DNA of 64,000 bases. Origin: Halobacteriovorax sp. (GTDB lineage: Bacteria > Bdellovibrionota > Bacteriovoracia > Bacteriovoracales > Bacteriovoracaceae). The stretch lies in NCBI GenBank assembly GCA_002720865.1, contig PBIO01000027.1, forward strand, positions 49,485 to 113,484, given 5' to 3'. Under the pieces are notes generated by a model. The model ran no database searches, had not been told where the DNA came from, and saw only the letters and a program-made list of their open reading frames with translations. This document shows positions 9,822 through 20,200 of the stretch, piece after piece (the stretch's first letter is position 1; every line of letters begins with the position of its first letter). Position numbers and translations under genes: made by a program.

Positions 9822-11234
9822 TTACTTCAATTTAAATGCGGCGAGCTCTTCACGAAGTCTTCTTTCTGCATCAGAAAATTTCTCCGCTTCATCTTCACCA
9901 TCACTGCTTCCGCTCTTCTCGATCTTACCGTGGTAAGCCGGGATAGCTGAGGCAGAAACTAATTCTTCCTCTTCATCAATCTGAAGACTAATTTCACCTT
10001 TTTCGATTAGATCATGAGTTTCCTTTAAGATCTCAGTCGCTTCAGCCTCTTCTACTTCTAGAATCTGACATAACTGCTCATTTTCCATTCCAGCAAGGTC
10101 GCCAACCCCTTCAACACCAGCTTGAACCATAACTTGGGCCCTTGCATCTGTGATCGTAGGAATTTGCATAAGATTTTCCACAGCTTTTTGGATTTTCTCC
10201 TGAAGCTTGGATTTTGAAATAATATTAACTTTAAATCCTGTAAGCATGGCCGCAAGACGAACATTCTGTCCTCTTCTACCAATAGCAAGACTTAACTGAT
10301 CTTCTTCAACAACAACAGCAAGGTTCTTGTCTTCATCATCAATCATAATATTTGTGATTTCAGCAGGAGCAAGTGCCGCTCTAGCGAAAGTATCAAGGTC
10401 CTCTGAGTACTTAACAATATCGATTTTCTCACCTTGAAGTTCATTTACTACATTTTGAACACGGCTACCTTTCATACCAACACAGGCACCAACCGGATCA
10501 ATATCCTTATCTACAGAAACAACCGCAATCTTGGCCCTATGCCCAGGCTCTCTGGCTGCCGCTTTAATTTCGATAGTTCCATCTTGAATCTCAGGTACTT
10601 CAACTTCAAAAAGCTTCACTAGGAAAAGTGGGCTTGTTCTAGAAAGTCTGATCTCTGGACCACGATTGGTCATAACAACTTCAGATAGATAAGCCTGAAT
10701 TCGGTCACCAGTTTTGAAGTTTTCACCTGGAATGATTTCTCTTCTTGGAAGAATGGCATCTGCTTTACCAAGATCAACGATAATATTCCCACGCTCATAA
10801 CGACGAGCTATACCTGTTATAAGTTCAGTTTCTCTATGTTTGAAATCAGCAAAAAGAATTTCTCTTTCAGCGTCACGAACTTTTTGAAAAATAATTTGTC
10901 TGGCCGTTTGAACGTCGACTCTTGTGAAGTTAGGGTTTTCAATACGAATACCAAGTTGGTCACCAACTTCAACCTCTTCATCAAGCTCTTTAGCGTCATT
11001 TAGAGTGATCTCAAGAATTGGATCTCTTACATCATCAACAACGTTCTTATATTGGTAAATTTCAATTTCATCATCTGAGTCGTTATAACGAGTCTCATAT
11101 TCACCTTGAATTCCAAACTTCTTTCTAGCTGTAACTAAGAAGGCCTGCTCGATCGCTTTAATTACAATATCTCTTTCGATACCACGATCCTTTCCAAGGG
11201 CCTCAATTACTTTTCCAATTTCCGAAAAAACCAT
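9822..11234 (-). CDS. nusA: Transcription termination/antitermination protein NusA
   Basis: 470 residues. An N-terminal RNA-polymerase-binding domain (1-130), an S1 domain (about 135-200, ending in YLSEVV) and two KH domains (about 230-345; DPVGACVGMKGSRVQ and AIGRRGQNVRLA) are visible. One helix-hairpin-helix-like segment follows (about 360-410), then an acidic tail. It modulates pausing, intrinsic termination and rRNA antitermination. Between rimP (13-base gap) and infB (42-base gap). Confidence 0.97.
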   Translation of the reverse strand: MVFSEIGKVIEALGKDRGIERDIVIKAIEQAFLVTARKKFGIQGEYETRYNDSDDEIEIYQYKNVVDDVRDPILEITLNDAKELDEEVEVGDQLGIRIENPNFTRVDVQTARQIIFQKVRDAEREILFADFKHRETELITGIARRYERGNIIVDLGKADAILPRREIIPGENFKTGDRIQAYLSEVVMTNRGPEIRLSRTSPLFLVKLFEVEVPEIQDGTIEIKAAAREPGHRAKIAVVSVDKDIDPVGACVGMKGSRVQNVVNELQGEKIDIVKYSEDLDTFARAALAPAEITNIMIDDEDKNLAVVVEEDQLSLAIGRRGQNVRLAAMLTGFKVNIISKSKLQEKIQKAVENLMQIPTITDARAQVMVQAGVEGVGDLAGMENEQLCQILEVEEAEATEILKETHDLIEKGEISLQIDEEEELVSASAIPAYHGKIEKSGSSDGEDEAEKFSDAERRLREELAAFKLK

Positions 11235-11247
11235 ATATTCCTCACTC

Positions 11248-11730
11248 TTACGCTATATCTACTTCGAGATTAGCTTTTTTTATTTCGTCATATTTTAAAT
11301 TAATTTTTAAATCTTCAATCTCAAGAGCAATCCCTTCTTCTAAAACCTCAATCAAGGTGCCAATAATTTTCTTTTGGCCTTTTAGCTTCTTGGGTAACCC
11401 TTCTAAATCATCATCTAACTTCTTCTTTAAAGTCAGCTGAACATTCTGCCCTTCTACTATTTTAAAATGCTCTAAGCTTGTTAAGTTTCTATAAACACCT
11501 GGGCTACTGACTTCCAGGGTTAACTCACTTGGCATCCACTCTTCTTCTTCTATATAAGGCGTCATGGCCTTATCAATTTTTATACAGTCTTCAATGACAG
11601 CCGTTCTAGTCTCTGGGTTTTGGATATAAAGCCTTAGTTCATGAGAACCAGGTAAATAATCCAAATCATAAATTTCGAGCCCTTCAGCACTTACGACTTT
11701 TTGGCATAACTCAAAAAATTTTTTATCCAT
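11248..11730 (-). CDS. rimP: Ribosome maturation factor RimP
   Basis: 160 residues from ATG 11730. RimP acts in 30S assembly. LEVSSPGVYRNLT in the middle is the family signature, with an SH3-like C-terminal half. The frame also opens at TTG 11757, preceded by AGGAAGG at 4-base spacing. I prefer ATG 11730 because the helix before EGLEIYDLDY then has the family length. First gene of the operon, with an intrinsic terminator directly upstream (11779-11806) that may control it. Confidence 0.92.
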   Translation of the reverse strand: MDKKFFELCQKVVSAEGLEIYDLDYLPGSHELRLYIQNPETRTAVIEDCIKIDKAMTPYIEEEEWMPSELTLEVSSPGVYRNLTSLEHFKIVEGQNVQLTLKKKLDDDLEGLPKKLKGQKKIIGTLIEVLEEGIALEIEDLKINLKYDEIKKANLEVDIA

Positions 11731-11778
11731 TCCGGATCTTTCTTCTCTTAAAACCAAAAGACCTTCCTATAAAAAAAA

Positions 11779-11806
11779 AGGGCGGATAAAAAATTTATTC
11801 CGCCCT
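11779..11806 (-). terminator. Intrinsic terminator ahead of rimP; possible attenuator
   Basis: On the minus strand an 8-bp stem (agggcgga 11779-11786 with tccgccct 11799-11806) is followed by nine T residues, ending only 20-50 bases before the rimP start. It can terminate the upstream acetyltransferase transcript. There is little room for a promoter between it and rimP, so rimP-operon transcription must pass it. A weak candidate promoter upstream on the same strand has a -35-like TTGTCT at 11865-11860 and GATACA at 11844-11839 with only a 15-base spacer. Confidence 0.8.
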
Positions 11807-11895
11807 ATTATGATGATCAAATAAAAGAACTGCTACTATGTATCAAAGCCCTTAGATAAAGACAAGATAGGACACTGATATTATTAAATTGTGAC

Positions 11896-12390
11896 CTAAA
11901 GAATTGCTTCCATGGCGAAGGCATCACGCATCGGGCCATAAAAGTCTTTTTTGCCCACAAGCACTTTGTAGCCGAGGTTTCGGTAAAAGCCTAAGGCCTC
12001 AAAATTGCTTTGCTCCACCTCAAGAAAGACGGATTTATGTTTTTTTTCTTTTAATAGACTCATCGCATCCAAGAGGAGGGTTCGCCCCAGTCCCTGCCTT
12101 TTGAGCTCTGGGTCCACAAGAATCTTATACAAATGAGCCGAGTCTGGATTTGAGGTTCCAAACAGGGCGAAGCCATAGACTCTCTCTACATCATGGCATA
12201 CCCCTATTAAATAGGAGCCGCTCTTATGTTTTAAAACTTCGTTCCATTTTTGACTATTCCATGGAGTAGGAAAAAATTGATCGTCTAAGTTTGAAAGTCG
12301 ATCGATGAGACCTTGGTGAATTTTAGTATCTTCAGATTTGCCACAAAAAAAGAAATCTATTGTACCAGGATTAGAAGAAGAGGGTTTCAT
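11896..12390 (-). CDS. RimI-like GNAT N-acetyltransferase
   Basis: 164 residues. FPTPWNSQKW near the N-terminus and the acetyl-CoA loop ELKRQGLGRTLL resemble RimI-type protein N-alpha-acetyltransferases. EVEQSNFEALGFYRNLGY and the final Y-G-P-M-R-D-A-F segment agree. The usual RimI substrate is the N-terminus of ribosomal protein S18; that specificity is inferred, not visible. Its start overlaps the end of the upstream secreted-protein gene by 20 bases. Confidence 0.85.
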   Translation of the reverse strand: MKPSSSNPGTIDFFFCGKSEDTKIHQGLIDRLSNLDDQFFPTPWNSQKWNEVLKHKSGSYLIGVCHDVERVYGFALFGTSNPDSAHLYKILVDPELKRQGLGRTLLLDAMSLLKEKKHKSVFLEVEQSNFEALGFYRNLGYKVLVGKKDFYGPMRDAFAMEAIL

Positions 12391-12916
12391 TGGACTTTCT
12401 AATAATGGAGGTGAAAAAAGAGTTAAGCCTTCGGGTCTGCTCCACAGAGTTATCAGAGTCCTTTACGTACCTAGACTTTATATAAAGCTCTAGCTTTACC
12501 AATTCCTGTACTTCTAAAGGCCAAGTTTTATGCCCCTTAGGAAAGCAGCTGGTCTTATTTATGGCAGCTAGCTCAGAGTCTTCAATTTTAACCAGCTGAT
12601 CTTTAGTAAAGGCCTTAAGCTTTTGTAGATCGATAAAGCGGTTAATAAACACCCTTTCTTCACTAAGCGACTTCTTTTTAAAACCTAGATTAGGCAGGTG
12701 AAGATAATCTTTTTTAGTAAGTTTGGTTACTTTAAGGCTAAGCCAATCGTCTTTTAAGCAGCGAAAGTCGTCCAAATATTTAATTAACTCTTTGGCTTCA
12801 CTTAGGAAGACGACTTCATTATCAAAACGAAAAAGCGCCCTATCTTTGGTCTCTTTAGAAAAAAGCCCTGTACTTAAGAACAGGGCCCAAATGGTCATTA
12901 TAGTTATTGTTTTCAA
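12371..12916 (-). CDS. Hypothetical secreted protein
   Basis: 181 residues. MKTITIMTIWALFLSTGLFS is a clear signal peptide. The mature part is Lys/Leu-rich with two Cys residues (in FRCLKD and TSCFPKG) that could form a disulphide. I recognise no family. It starts 5 bases after the upstream TPR/winged-helix regulator stop and overlaps the acetyltransferase gene, so the three are probably co-transcribed. Confidence 0.75.
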   Translation of the reverse strand: MKTITIMTIWALFLSTGLFSKETKDRALFRFDNEVVFLSEAKELIKYLDDFRCLKDDWLSLKVTKLTKKDYLHLPNLGFKKKSLSEERVFINRFIDLQKLKAFTKDQLVKIEDSELAAINKTSCFPKGHKTWPLEVQELVKLELYIKSRYVKDSDNSVEQTRRLNSFFTSIIRKSNETLFF

Positions 12917-12921
12917 TAGGT

Positions 12922-14220
12922 TTATACTGGTGAACTTAGCTCCACGTTACCGATTGTACGATCAACCTGAGGCTTAGCTTCCATATGAAAACGAATCTTA
13001 GCTAATGGGTTGAATGTATAACCGTCCTTTCCACGAACAATATACTTTCTCTTTTGGCCTTTTTCGTTCTTAGGCTCAATAAGCTTTCTAAGACGACTAA
13101 CCGAAGTATAAATTAGCTTATCGTGAATTAGTGGGTTGTATTCGTCCTTCCAAATTGACTTAGCAAGGGCGTCTTTATCGTAATAGGTTCCTGAGTTCTT
13201 AGCTAATAAGAAAAGGATCTCTAAAAGAACAAAACGATGTTTAAAGTCGATAGTTCCAAGAGACTTCTCTTTTACCTTTCTGTTTGCTCTATCTAAGTAA
13301 AGATCAACACTTGAGTCGTTAACATCTTTAATCTCTTTGTCGATTAGCTCTGCTAATCTTCTAAAAGTCGCTTTGTCTATAGACTCTTGAGCTAATTGGA
13401 AAAGCCCTAGTGCACGGTCATAGTCACCCATGCGCTTATAAACCATTCCTTTACCTAGAAGAATATAACCGTACAGGTTCCAACACTTCTTTTCTTGAAG
13501 TGTTTCATTGGCATACTTGTAGTTTTGAAGAGCTTTTTCATAGAGATCAAGTTCTGTATAAACTTTAGCAGCGAAAAGGAACATGGCCCCTTGTAGGTAG
13601 TTTTTATTGATAATTTTTAATAATTGATTAAGCTGCGCTAGATACTCTAAAGAAGACTCATAGTCTTTTCTATTGTAGCTATTTGTCGCTAGAGCAAGAA
13701 GACATTTTGAAAGAAGCTCAGGCTCATTTTCTTCCTTACTTCTTTTATAAGCTAGTTCAAAGTTCTCTTTAGCTTCATCAAACTTTCCTGAATAATTCTT
13801 AACGATACCTACGTTATAAAAATACTCTGAGTTCAAGCTTCCAAGAACGCTTGTTAAATCTTCCGCAATCTTCTCTGCTTCCTTAATATAAAAAGCACCT
13901 TTCTCATCATCTTGCCTCTCAGAAGCAATTCTAATAAGAAAACCTAAAATCTTTAATACAGAAAAAGCATCTCTTGGAAGCTCGGCACATTTATAAGCCT
14001 TAAGAAAATCCATCTCTGCTTTTACGAGGTCAGATTTATCGTAATGAAGTTTACCAAGTTGGTAGAAAGCTCTTCCGATTTCATGCTTCGTCATGCTTTC
14101 CGGTGTCGGCATCAAATTCTCATCCACTTGTACAAAACCCATAGCTGCTTCAACGTCAGCTACTTGTCCTGAAGGAATAGAATTCATGTTCATAGTCTCT
14201 TGATCAATTGTTTGATCCAT
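12922..14220 (-). CDS. Transcriptional regulator with TPR repeats and C-terminal winged helix
   Basis: 432 residues. Residues about 50-310 are TPR-like helical repeats (for example ALQNYKYANETLQ and ALGLFQLAQESI). The C-terminal 110 residues form an OmpR/PhoB-type winged helix, with FVLLEILFLLAKN, YTSVSRLRKLIEP and IVRGKDGYTFNP. No receiver domain is present. Such architecture suggests gene control through protein-protein sensing rather than phosphorylation. Divergent from thrS over a 211-base gap. Confidence 0.85.
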   Translation of the reverse strand: MDQTIDQETMNMNSIPSGQVADVEAAMGFVQVDENLMPTPESMTKHEIGRAFYQLGKLHYDKSDLVKAEMDFLKAYKCAELPRDAFSVLKILGFLIRIASERQDDEKGAFYIKEAEKIAEDLTSVLGSLNSEYFYNVGIVKNYSGKFDEAKENFELAYKRSKEENEPELLSKCLLALATNSYNRKDYESSLEYLAQLNQLLKIINKNYLQGAMFLFAAKVYTELDLYEKALQNYKYANETLQEKKCWNLYGYILLGKGMVYKRMGDYDRALGLFQLAQESIDKATFRRLAELIDKEIKDVNDSSVDLYLDRANRKVKEKSLGTIDFKHRFVLLEILFLLAKNSGTYYDKDALAKSIWKDEYNPLIHDKLIYTSVSRLRKLIEPKNEKGQKRKYIVRGKDGYTFNPLAKIRFHMEAKPQVDRTIGNVELSSPV

Positions 14221-14324
14221 AATCTGTCTCCGTTCGAGGTCTGTGTAATACCCGAAATTAAAGGCTTTTTCACACAGTCTTACTTCTCATATCATAAACC
14301 TACCATTTAGGTCAAAAGAGTAAC

Positions 14325-14420
14325 AAAAACTATGTAATTTTTAGCCTTACAAGTCATTGATATTCTGAGGTTAGATTGCTAATGTATTGGCGTTAATTTC
14401 AGCAAAAAACTATGTAATTT
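14325..14420. repeat. Duplicated 16-base motif in the thrS leader
   Basis: AAAAACTATGTAATTT occurs at 14325-14340 and again at 14405-14420, both preceded by C and 80 bases apart. The second copy lies just ahead of the thrS ribosome-binding region. The TATGTAAT core could act as a -10 element or as a regulator site in this divergent intergenic region. Confidence 0.6.
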
Positions 14421-14431
14421 AAGGTACTTAT

Positions 14432-16192
14432 ATGTCTGAACAGGCCACTAAATTTGATATTGATACACTAAGACACTCGTCAGCCCATCTTATGGCGCAG
14501 GCCATCGAAAGAATTTGGCCCGATCAGAACGTTCAATTTGGAGTTGGGCCCGTCATCGAGCATGGTTTCTATTACGACATCAAAATGGACTATCAGATCA
14601 AGGATGAGGATCTCAAAAAGATCCAAGACACCATGAAAAAGATCATGAAGGAAAAGCTACCTATCGAGCGAAAGGTGCTTAGCCGTGATGAGGCCATAAA
14701 GTTTTTTGGAGAAAAGGGACAAACTTTAAAAGTCGAACTTATCGAAGCCATTCCTGAAGACGAGGAAATCGGATGTTATCAGCAAGGTGAGTTTATCGAT
14801 CTTTGCCGTGGTCCCCACGTAGACAATACAAATCAGTTACCAAGATCTTTTAAACTCCTCCATACGGCCGGGGCTTATTGGAAGGGTGATTCAGATAATG
14901 AAATGCTTCAAAGAATCTACGCCGTTTGTTTTGAAACTAAGGAAGAATTAAAAGAGCATCTTCACTTCCTTGAAGAAGCTAAGAAAAGAGATCATAGAAA
15001 ACTTGGAAAAGAGTTAGAACTTTTTCATTTTGATCCCGTGGCCCCTGCTTCTCCTTTCTTTATGCCTAAAGGCGCTTTTGTTTATAATGAACTAATAGAG
15101 TTTATGAGACGAATCTATAGAAAGTTTGGTTATGATGAAGTTGTCACGCCCCAGGTTCTTGATTCGGAGCTTTGGCATACTTCTGGTCATTATGAGCACT
15201 ACAAAGAAAATATGTATTTCTCTCGTATTGACGAAAGAGAATACGCCGTAAAACCTATGAACTGTCCCTGCCATATGCTGATGTTTAAACATTATAAGTA
15301 TAGCTATAGAGACTTACCTTTGAGGTATGCTGACTTTGGTAGACTTCACCGGTACGAAAAAGCGGGAGCTGTCACGGGACTAACCAGGGTTAGAACTTTT
15401 TGCCAAGATGATGCCCATATTTTTATTCCTCTAGAGAAAATTCAAGGGGAAATTCAAGACTTAATGAGAATGTTCTTTGTTTGTTATGAACATTTTGGAT
15501 TTAAGGATGTAAAGGTTCACTTATCGACTAGACCTGAAAAGAAAGCTGGTGATGATAAGACTTGGGATATAGCCGAGGGTGCTCTTAAAGATGCCCTTGA
15601 GGCCAGTGGTCACGCTTATGAAATCAAAGAAGGCGACGGTGCCTTTTATGGCCCTAAGATTGATGTAGAGATAGCAGACGCATTAAATCGTTACTATCAG
15701 CTTGGGACTATTCAATTAGACTTTCAATTACCAGATAGGTTCAACTTAAAGTTTACTACTCAAGAAGGCTCTGAAGAAAGACCTGTCGTCATCCATAGAG
15801 CTTTACTTGGAAGTTTAGAGAGATTCTTTGGTGTTTATCTAGAACATGTTGGCGGAGCCTTCCCCTTTTGGTTGGCCCCTGAACAAGCGGTCATCGTCCC
15901 CGTAAGAAATGAAAATCATCTAGAGTATAGTAATCAAGTGGCCCAAGAACTTAGGGCCAAAGGTTTTAGAATCCGTGTTGATGATAGAAATGAATCCATG
16001 GGCTATAAAACCAGACAAATTCAAAAAGGAAAAATTCCTTTTATGCTAGTTGTTGGTGATCAAGAAATGGAAAGTAAAACACTTAACTTTCGCCGTTATG
16101 GTTCTAGAGACTCTCAAAGCGTTGCCATGGAAGAAATTATTTCGATGTTTGAAGAATTAGATAAAGAAAAGATGCCTGAATCTCTTAGATAG
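14432..16192 (+). CDS. thrS: Threonine--tRNA ligase lacking the TGS domain
   Basis: 586 residues against about 640 for the E. coli type. It begins directly in the editing domain, with HSSAH at residues 15-19 and C125-R-G-P-H129 forming the usual HxxxH/CxxxH site. The N-terminal TGS domain is therefore absent. The catalytic core (about 200-480) contains KPMNCPCHM, with zinc ligand Cys278, and the class II motif 2 RLHRYEKAGA. An anticodon-binding domain closes the protein. First gene of a tightly packed plus-strand run. Confidence 0.96.
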   Translation: MSEQATKFDIDTLRHSSAHLMAQAIERIWPDQNVQFGVGPVIEHGFYYDIKMDYQIKDEDLKKIQDTMKKIMKEKLPIERKVLSRDEAIKFFGEKGQTLKVELIEAIPEDEEIGCYQQGEFIDLCRGPHVDNTNQLPRSFKLLHTAGAYWKGDSDNEMLQRIYAVCFETKEELKEHLHFLEEAKKRDHRKLGKELELFHFDPVAPASPFFMPKGAFVYNELIEFMRRIYRKFGYDEVVTPQVLDSELWHTSGHYEHYKENMYFSRIDEREYAVKPMNCPCHMLMFKHYKYSYRDLPLRYADFGRLHRYEKAGAVTGLTRVRTFCQDDAHIFIPLEKIQGEIQDLMRMFFVCYEHFGFKDVKVHLSTRPEKKAGDDKTWDIAEGALKDALEASGHAYEIKEGDGAFYGPKIDVEIADALNRYYQLGTIQLDFQLPDRFNLKFTTQEGSEERPVVIHRALLGSLERFFGVYLEHVGGAFPFWLAPEQAVIVPVRNENHLEYSNQVAQELRAKGFRIRVDDRNESMGYKTRQIQKGKIPFMLVVGDQEMESKTLNFRRYGSRDSQSVAMEEIISMFEELDKEKMPESLR

Positions 16193-16213
16193 AGAATTAC
16201 CAGGGGGAAACGG

Positions 16214-17206
16214 ATGACCAAAAAAAATGTACTCCTCATTTGTGGAGGCGGCTCTAGTGAACACGATGTTTCTCTTATCTCCGCAGGTTTTATTTACGAT
16301 CAATTAAAAGACTGGGAAGACATCAATCTCTATTGGGTTGAGATCTGTAAGGACGGAAGCAGAAAAGATAAAGAAGGAAATCTTTGCGAACTTCGAAAAA
16401 GCGGTGAGCTAGTTTACCCTGATAAAAGTATCGAGCTTCATTTTGCAATACCTTGTATCCATGGATACCCAGGAGAGACGGGTGATATTCAATCTGTCTT
16501 TGAAATGATGGGACTTCCCTACTTAGGTTGTGGCCCAGAAGCAAATATTCTTTGTTTTAATAAGGTTTCTACTAAGCTTTGGCTTGATAATCTAGGTATA
16601 CCTAATACTCCTTCTTGCTATGTTTCTAGTTTAGAAGCTGATCAAAAAGAAAAGGCCCTAGAATTTTTTGAAAAAAACCCAGATGTCTATATTAAAGCCG
16701 CTAGTCAAGGCTCAAGTATTGGTTGCTATCATTGCACAGATTCAAAAGATCTCTTCAATCTTTTAGAGGAAGCCTTTAAGTATTCAAGCTATGTTTTAAT
16801 TGAAAAAACAATTAAAGGACGAGAGCTAGAGACCAGTGCCTATGAGTTTGACGGAGAGATCATTGTCACAGCTCCTGGGGAGATTATTTGCCCCAATGAA
16901 TTTTATACTTACGAAGAAAAATACGATGGTAAAAGTGAGACCACCACAACACCTAAGGCCATAAATGTACCTGAGGAAGTTGTCACTCTCATGAAAAAAT
17001 ACGCTAGCACTGCTTTTAAGGCCTTAAAGATTAAACATCTCTCAAGAGTTGATTTTTTCTTAGCTGATGATGGCCAAGTTTATTTAAATGAAATCAACAC
17101 CTTTCCTGGAATGACCCCTATCAGTCTGTTTCCACTTATGATGGAACATAACGGGCATTCCTTTAAAACATGGCTTAAAGCTATTGTTTCAAAAGAGAGC
17201 CGATAA
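16214..17206 (+). CDS. ddl: D-alanine--D-alanine ligase
   Basis: 330 residues, ATP-grasp fold. CGGGSSEHDVSLISA at the N-terminus, IHGYPGETGD, KAASQGSSIG, and the C-terminal VYLNEINTFPGMTPISLF are the standard Ddl motifs. It makes the D-Ala-D-Ala dipeptide for peptidoglycan. The start ATG follows AGGGGGAAACGG. It lies 21 bases after thrS and shares one base with the next gene. Because the neighbours look catabolic rather than murein-related, a different dipeptide substrate cannot be excluded. Confidence 0.88.
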   Translation: MTKKNVLLICGGGSSEHDVSLISAGFIYDQLKDWEDINLYWVEICKDGSRKDKEGNLCELRKSGELVYPDKSIELHFAIPCIHGYPGETGDIQSVFEMMGLPYLGCGPEANILCFNKVSTKLWLDNLGIPNTPSCYVSSLEADQKEKALEFFEKNPDVYIKAASQGSSIGCYHCTDSKDLFNLLEEAFKYSSYVLIEKTIKGRELETSAYEFDGEIIVTAPGEIICPNEFYTYEEKYDGKSETTTTPKAINVPEEVVTLMKKYASTAFKALKIKHLSRVDFFLADDGQVYLNEINTFPGMTPISLFPLMMEHNGHSFKTWLKAIVSKESR

Positions 17207-20200
17207 TGAAATTAAACCTCATACAAAAATCAGACGAAGCTTTTGCTAAAGAAAAGTTAGACACCTATTACGAAGGCTCCCTGCTTCCAGCTGAGAAAAA
17301 GCAATACTTAACAAACCTTAAAAGCTCCCACGGTCCTTATATGGGGATTGAAGGGGCAGACGGGAAGCCTCATTATTTAATGGATGCCGCTAGCCAGATT
17401 GCTACCTTAGGACTTGGATTTAATCCTAGTGTTTTTCTAGGACCTGCTCATTACTTAGAATCATGGACAAATGAGAATCATACTCAGGTTGCAAGAGAAC
17501 TAAGAGCTAGTTTTGAGGCCTTCTTAAAAAGAAAAACTGGCTGGAAAAAGCTTCATACAACCTTTTGTAATTCAGGAGCAGAGGCTAATGAAATCGCTTT
17601 AGGTTATTGCTATCGTAACAGAAAAAATAAGAACGCTAAAAAAGTGCTCGCCTTTGAAGGTTCTTTCCATGGAAGGATGCTAGTAAGCTTACAAGCTACT
17701 TGGAACCCAAGCAAAAGAGAGCCCTTTTTATTTCCAAATTTTGAAGCAGTTTTTTGTGATTATCCAGAGCTTCATGACGACAATACAAACTTAGAACTTC
17801 CAACTGGATGGCAAGAACTTTGGGATAATGCCACCAATAGAGATTTTTCCACTCCAAAAGAATGGAAAAAAGATGAGTCATTAAGTTTAGAAATAGAAGC
17901 CTTGTTAAAAGTTCGGGACGAGCTTTTAAAAGGTGAGATTTTCGCTATTATTGTCGAGCCAATGCAATGTGAAGGGGGCGATCGCTATTCAAGTAACCGC
18001 TTTCATACGGCCCTTATTTTGATGGCAAAATCATTTGGTGTTGGAGTTATTCACGATGAAGTTCAGACAGGTTTTCATCTAGGAAAAGAATTTTTTTGGC
18101 ATAGAACACTTGATATGAAAAACGCTGATGGGTCCCAATTAAATCCTGATTATGTCGTTTGCGCCAAAAAAGCCCAAATAGGAATAGTCATAAGTCATGC
18201 TGATGAAGTAAAGCTATCCGGCGCAGCTGAAGAATATTCAATGGTTTCTATGATTAGAGGTTACTTTCATGCTGTAGCCTTAGATCAGTCTCAAGAAAGT
18301 ATTTTAAAGCTAGAGGAAAAATCAAGGCAGAGGTTAGAGAAACTAATAAAGAAACATTCAAAACATATTGCTCGCCCAAGGCTTATGGGTATGAGTTTTG
18401 CTTTTGATTTATTAGATCAAGAAAAAGTTGCTGACTTTATTGCCGCTCGTTTTGATCATGGCCTCCTCTATTATCCCGCAGGGGCTAAAACCTTAAGATT
18501 TAGATTAAATACAGCGTTTACAGATAAAGACCTAGATTTCTTATTTGAGAGATTAGATCAAATTGTATCAAGCGTCTTAGGTGGAAATAAAGCAGAACTA
18601 GTAAGCTCAGTAGAAACAAATTTTAGGGCCCCTGAAAACCTTTATAAGTGGCATGAGGCCCTAGTAAAAGCAAGATTAGAACTCCTTTTTAAGGGTAGTG
18701 TTTCCGAAGACCCAATAAAGTATGCAAGCACTATTTTAACTTCATCGGATGGCATTGAAGGGGCCGAGTTAATTGAGCTTACTCGAGATAACTTTTCTAA
18801 ATTTAAAGACGATATTGAGGCCATTCAAAAAGAAGTATATGAACCAAGTAGGCAAACTCCCCTTGAAGTCTTTGAGACATCCGTAAATGACGGTTTAGGG
18901 GTTGGACTTCTATTGGTTAAGGAAAATAAAATTGAGGCTATGGCCATAAGTGGCAAAGTCGGGAACTTTCCAAAAGAAAGAATATTAAGAAGAGATCCTT
19001 CCTTTGAAGATGAAAAGACTCTTTATATGGTTGATTGCACTGTTAGACCTGGGCATCAAGGCAAAGGACTAGGAAGACAAATCAAGTCAGCCTTAAACCT
19101 CGTGGCCATGGGTAAGGCGAAAAACAAAATAGTTGGACGTAACCGAGACCGTATGGCAGCGGCCATGCTATCAATTAACTTAGGTCTTGGTGCAAGAGAA
19201 AAATTCTATGTTCCTGAAGATTATCCGGATTTTGAAGAATACAGAGACGTGTTTTATTATACTAATGACCTAACTTGGAATGAGGATGAGCTTAGACTAG
19301 ATAATGGTATAACCTCACCACTAACGGCCCGTGAATTAACTCAAGAATACCTTATCGAGCAGCTTCCCTTTTTAACTAATAAGGTATGTCTTTCAAACTT
19401 TGTAAGCCTTAGGTATCTCGATCATTTTAAAGAACTTTTTTCTCAGTTACCAAAGGAGCTACAGCATGGATATTCGGCCAGTGGTCAAAGTGAATGTGTT
19501 GATAAAATCTCAAAATCTATGTTTGTAGCTGAGAAAGAGACAGGTCGTACTAGACATAAAATGATTAGTTTTAAAGGCCATTACTTTGGTCTCGGTAGTT
19601 TTATGAGTCGAAGCCTTAGTAAAAAAGAAGATGGCTATTTCCCAGTAGAGCATCTTGATTCGCCTAATAAAGAAAACTGGAAAGAGGTCCTTAAACAAAT
19701 TGAAACGGCTGCCAACCCTGATGAGATCTTGGCCATATGGTTAGAACCTCTTCCTCAAAATTTATTAGAGCCTCTACCTTTAGAGTTTTTAAAGGAGCTT
19801 AGAACTCTCTGTACTCAAAAGAAGATAAATCTTGTCTACAACGAAACCGCTTCATCCATGTACCGCTTTGATGCTTCAACATTTTGTGCCGGCTCCAATA
19901 ACGAGATAAAACCAGATGCTGGTTTTATTTTTATGGGGGCGCAAGCTGCGATGGTCTTTGCAAACGAAGAGAACTTCTTGGCTAAGCCCTTGATGATGAT
20001 TTCGACATGGGACGGAGATGAGTTTTCTTTTGCAAGTTTTACAAAAGCTCTAGAGAATATAAATGCTGATCCAAAAGCCTATCAAAAAATCAGGAATGAT
20101 TTCTCAAATAAAATTCACGATCTAGTAAATAAACAGCACGCTACGACAGCGAAGCTACATAATGGTGTTGGAGTGATTGAAGGCAATCTTCCTCATTCAT

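Noticed and set aside
9373..9936. 187-residue open frame antisense to infB and the nusA end
   Set aside because: It arises from the Lys/Ala-rich linker of IF-2 read backwards and gives a Phe/Leu/Val-rich low-complexity protein with no start site.
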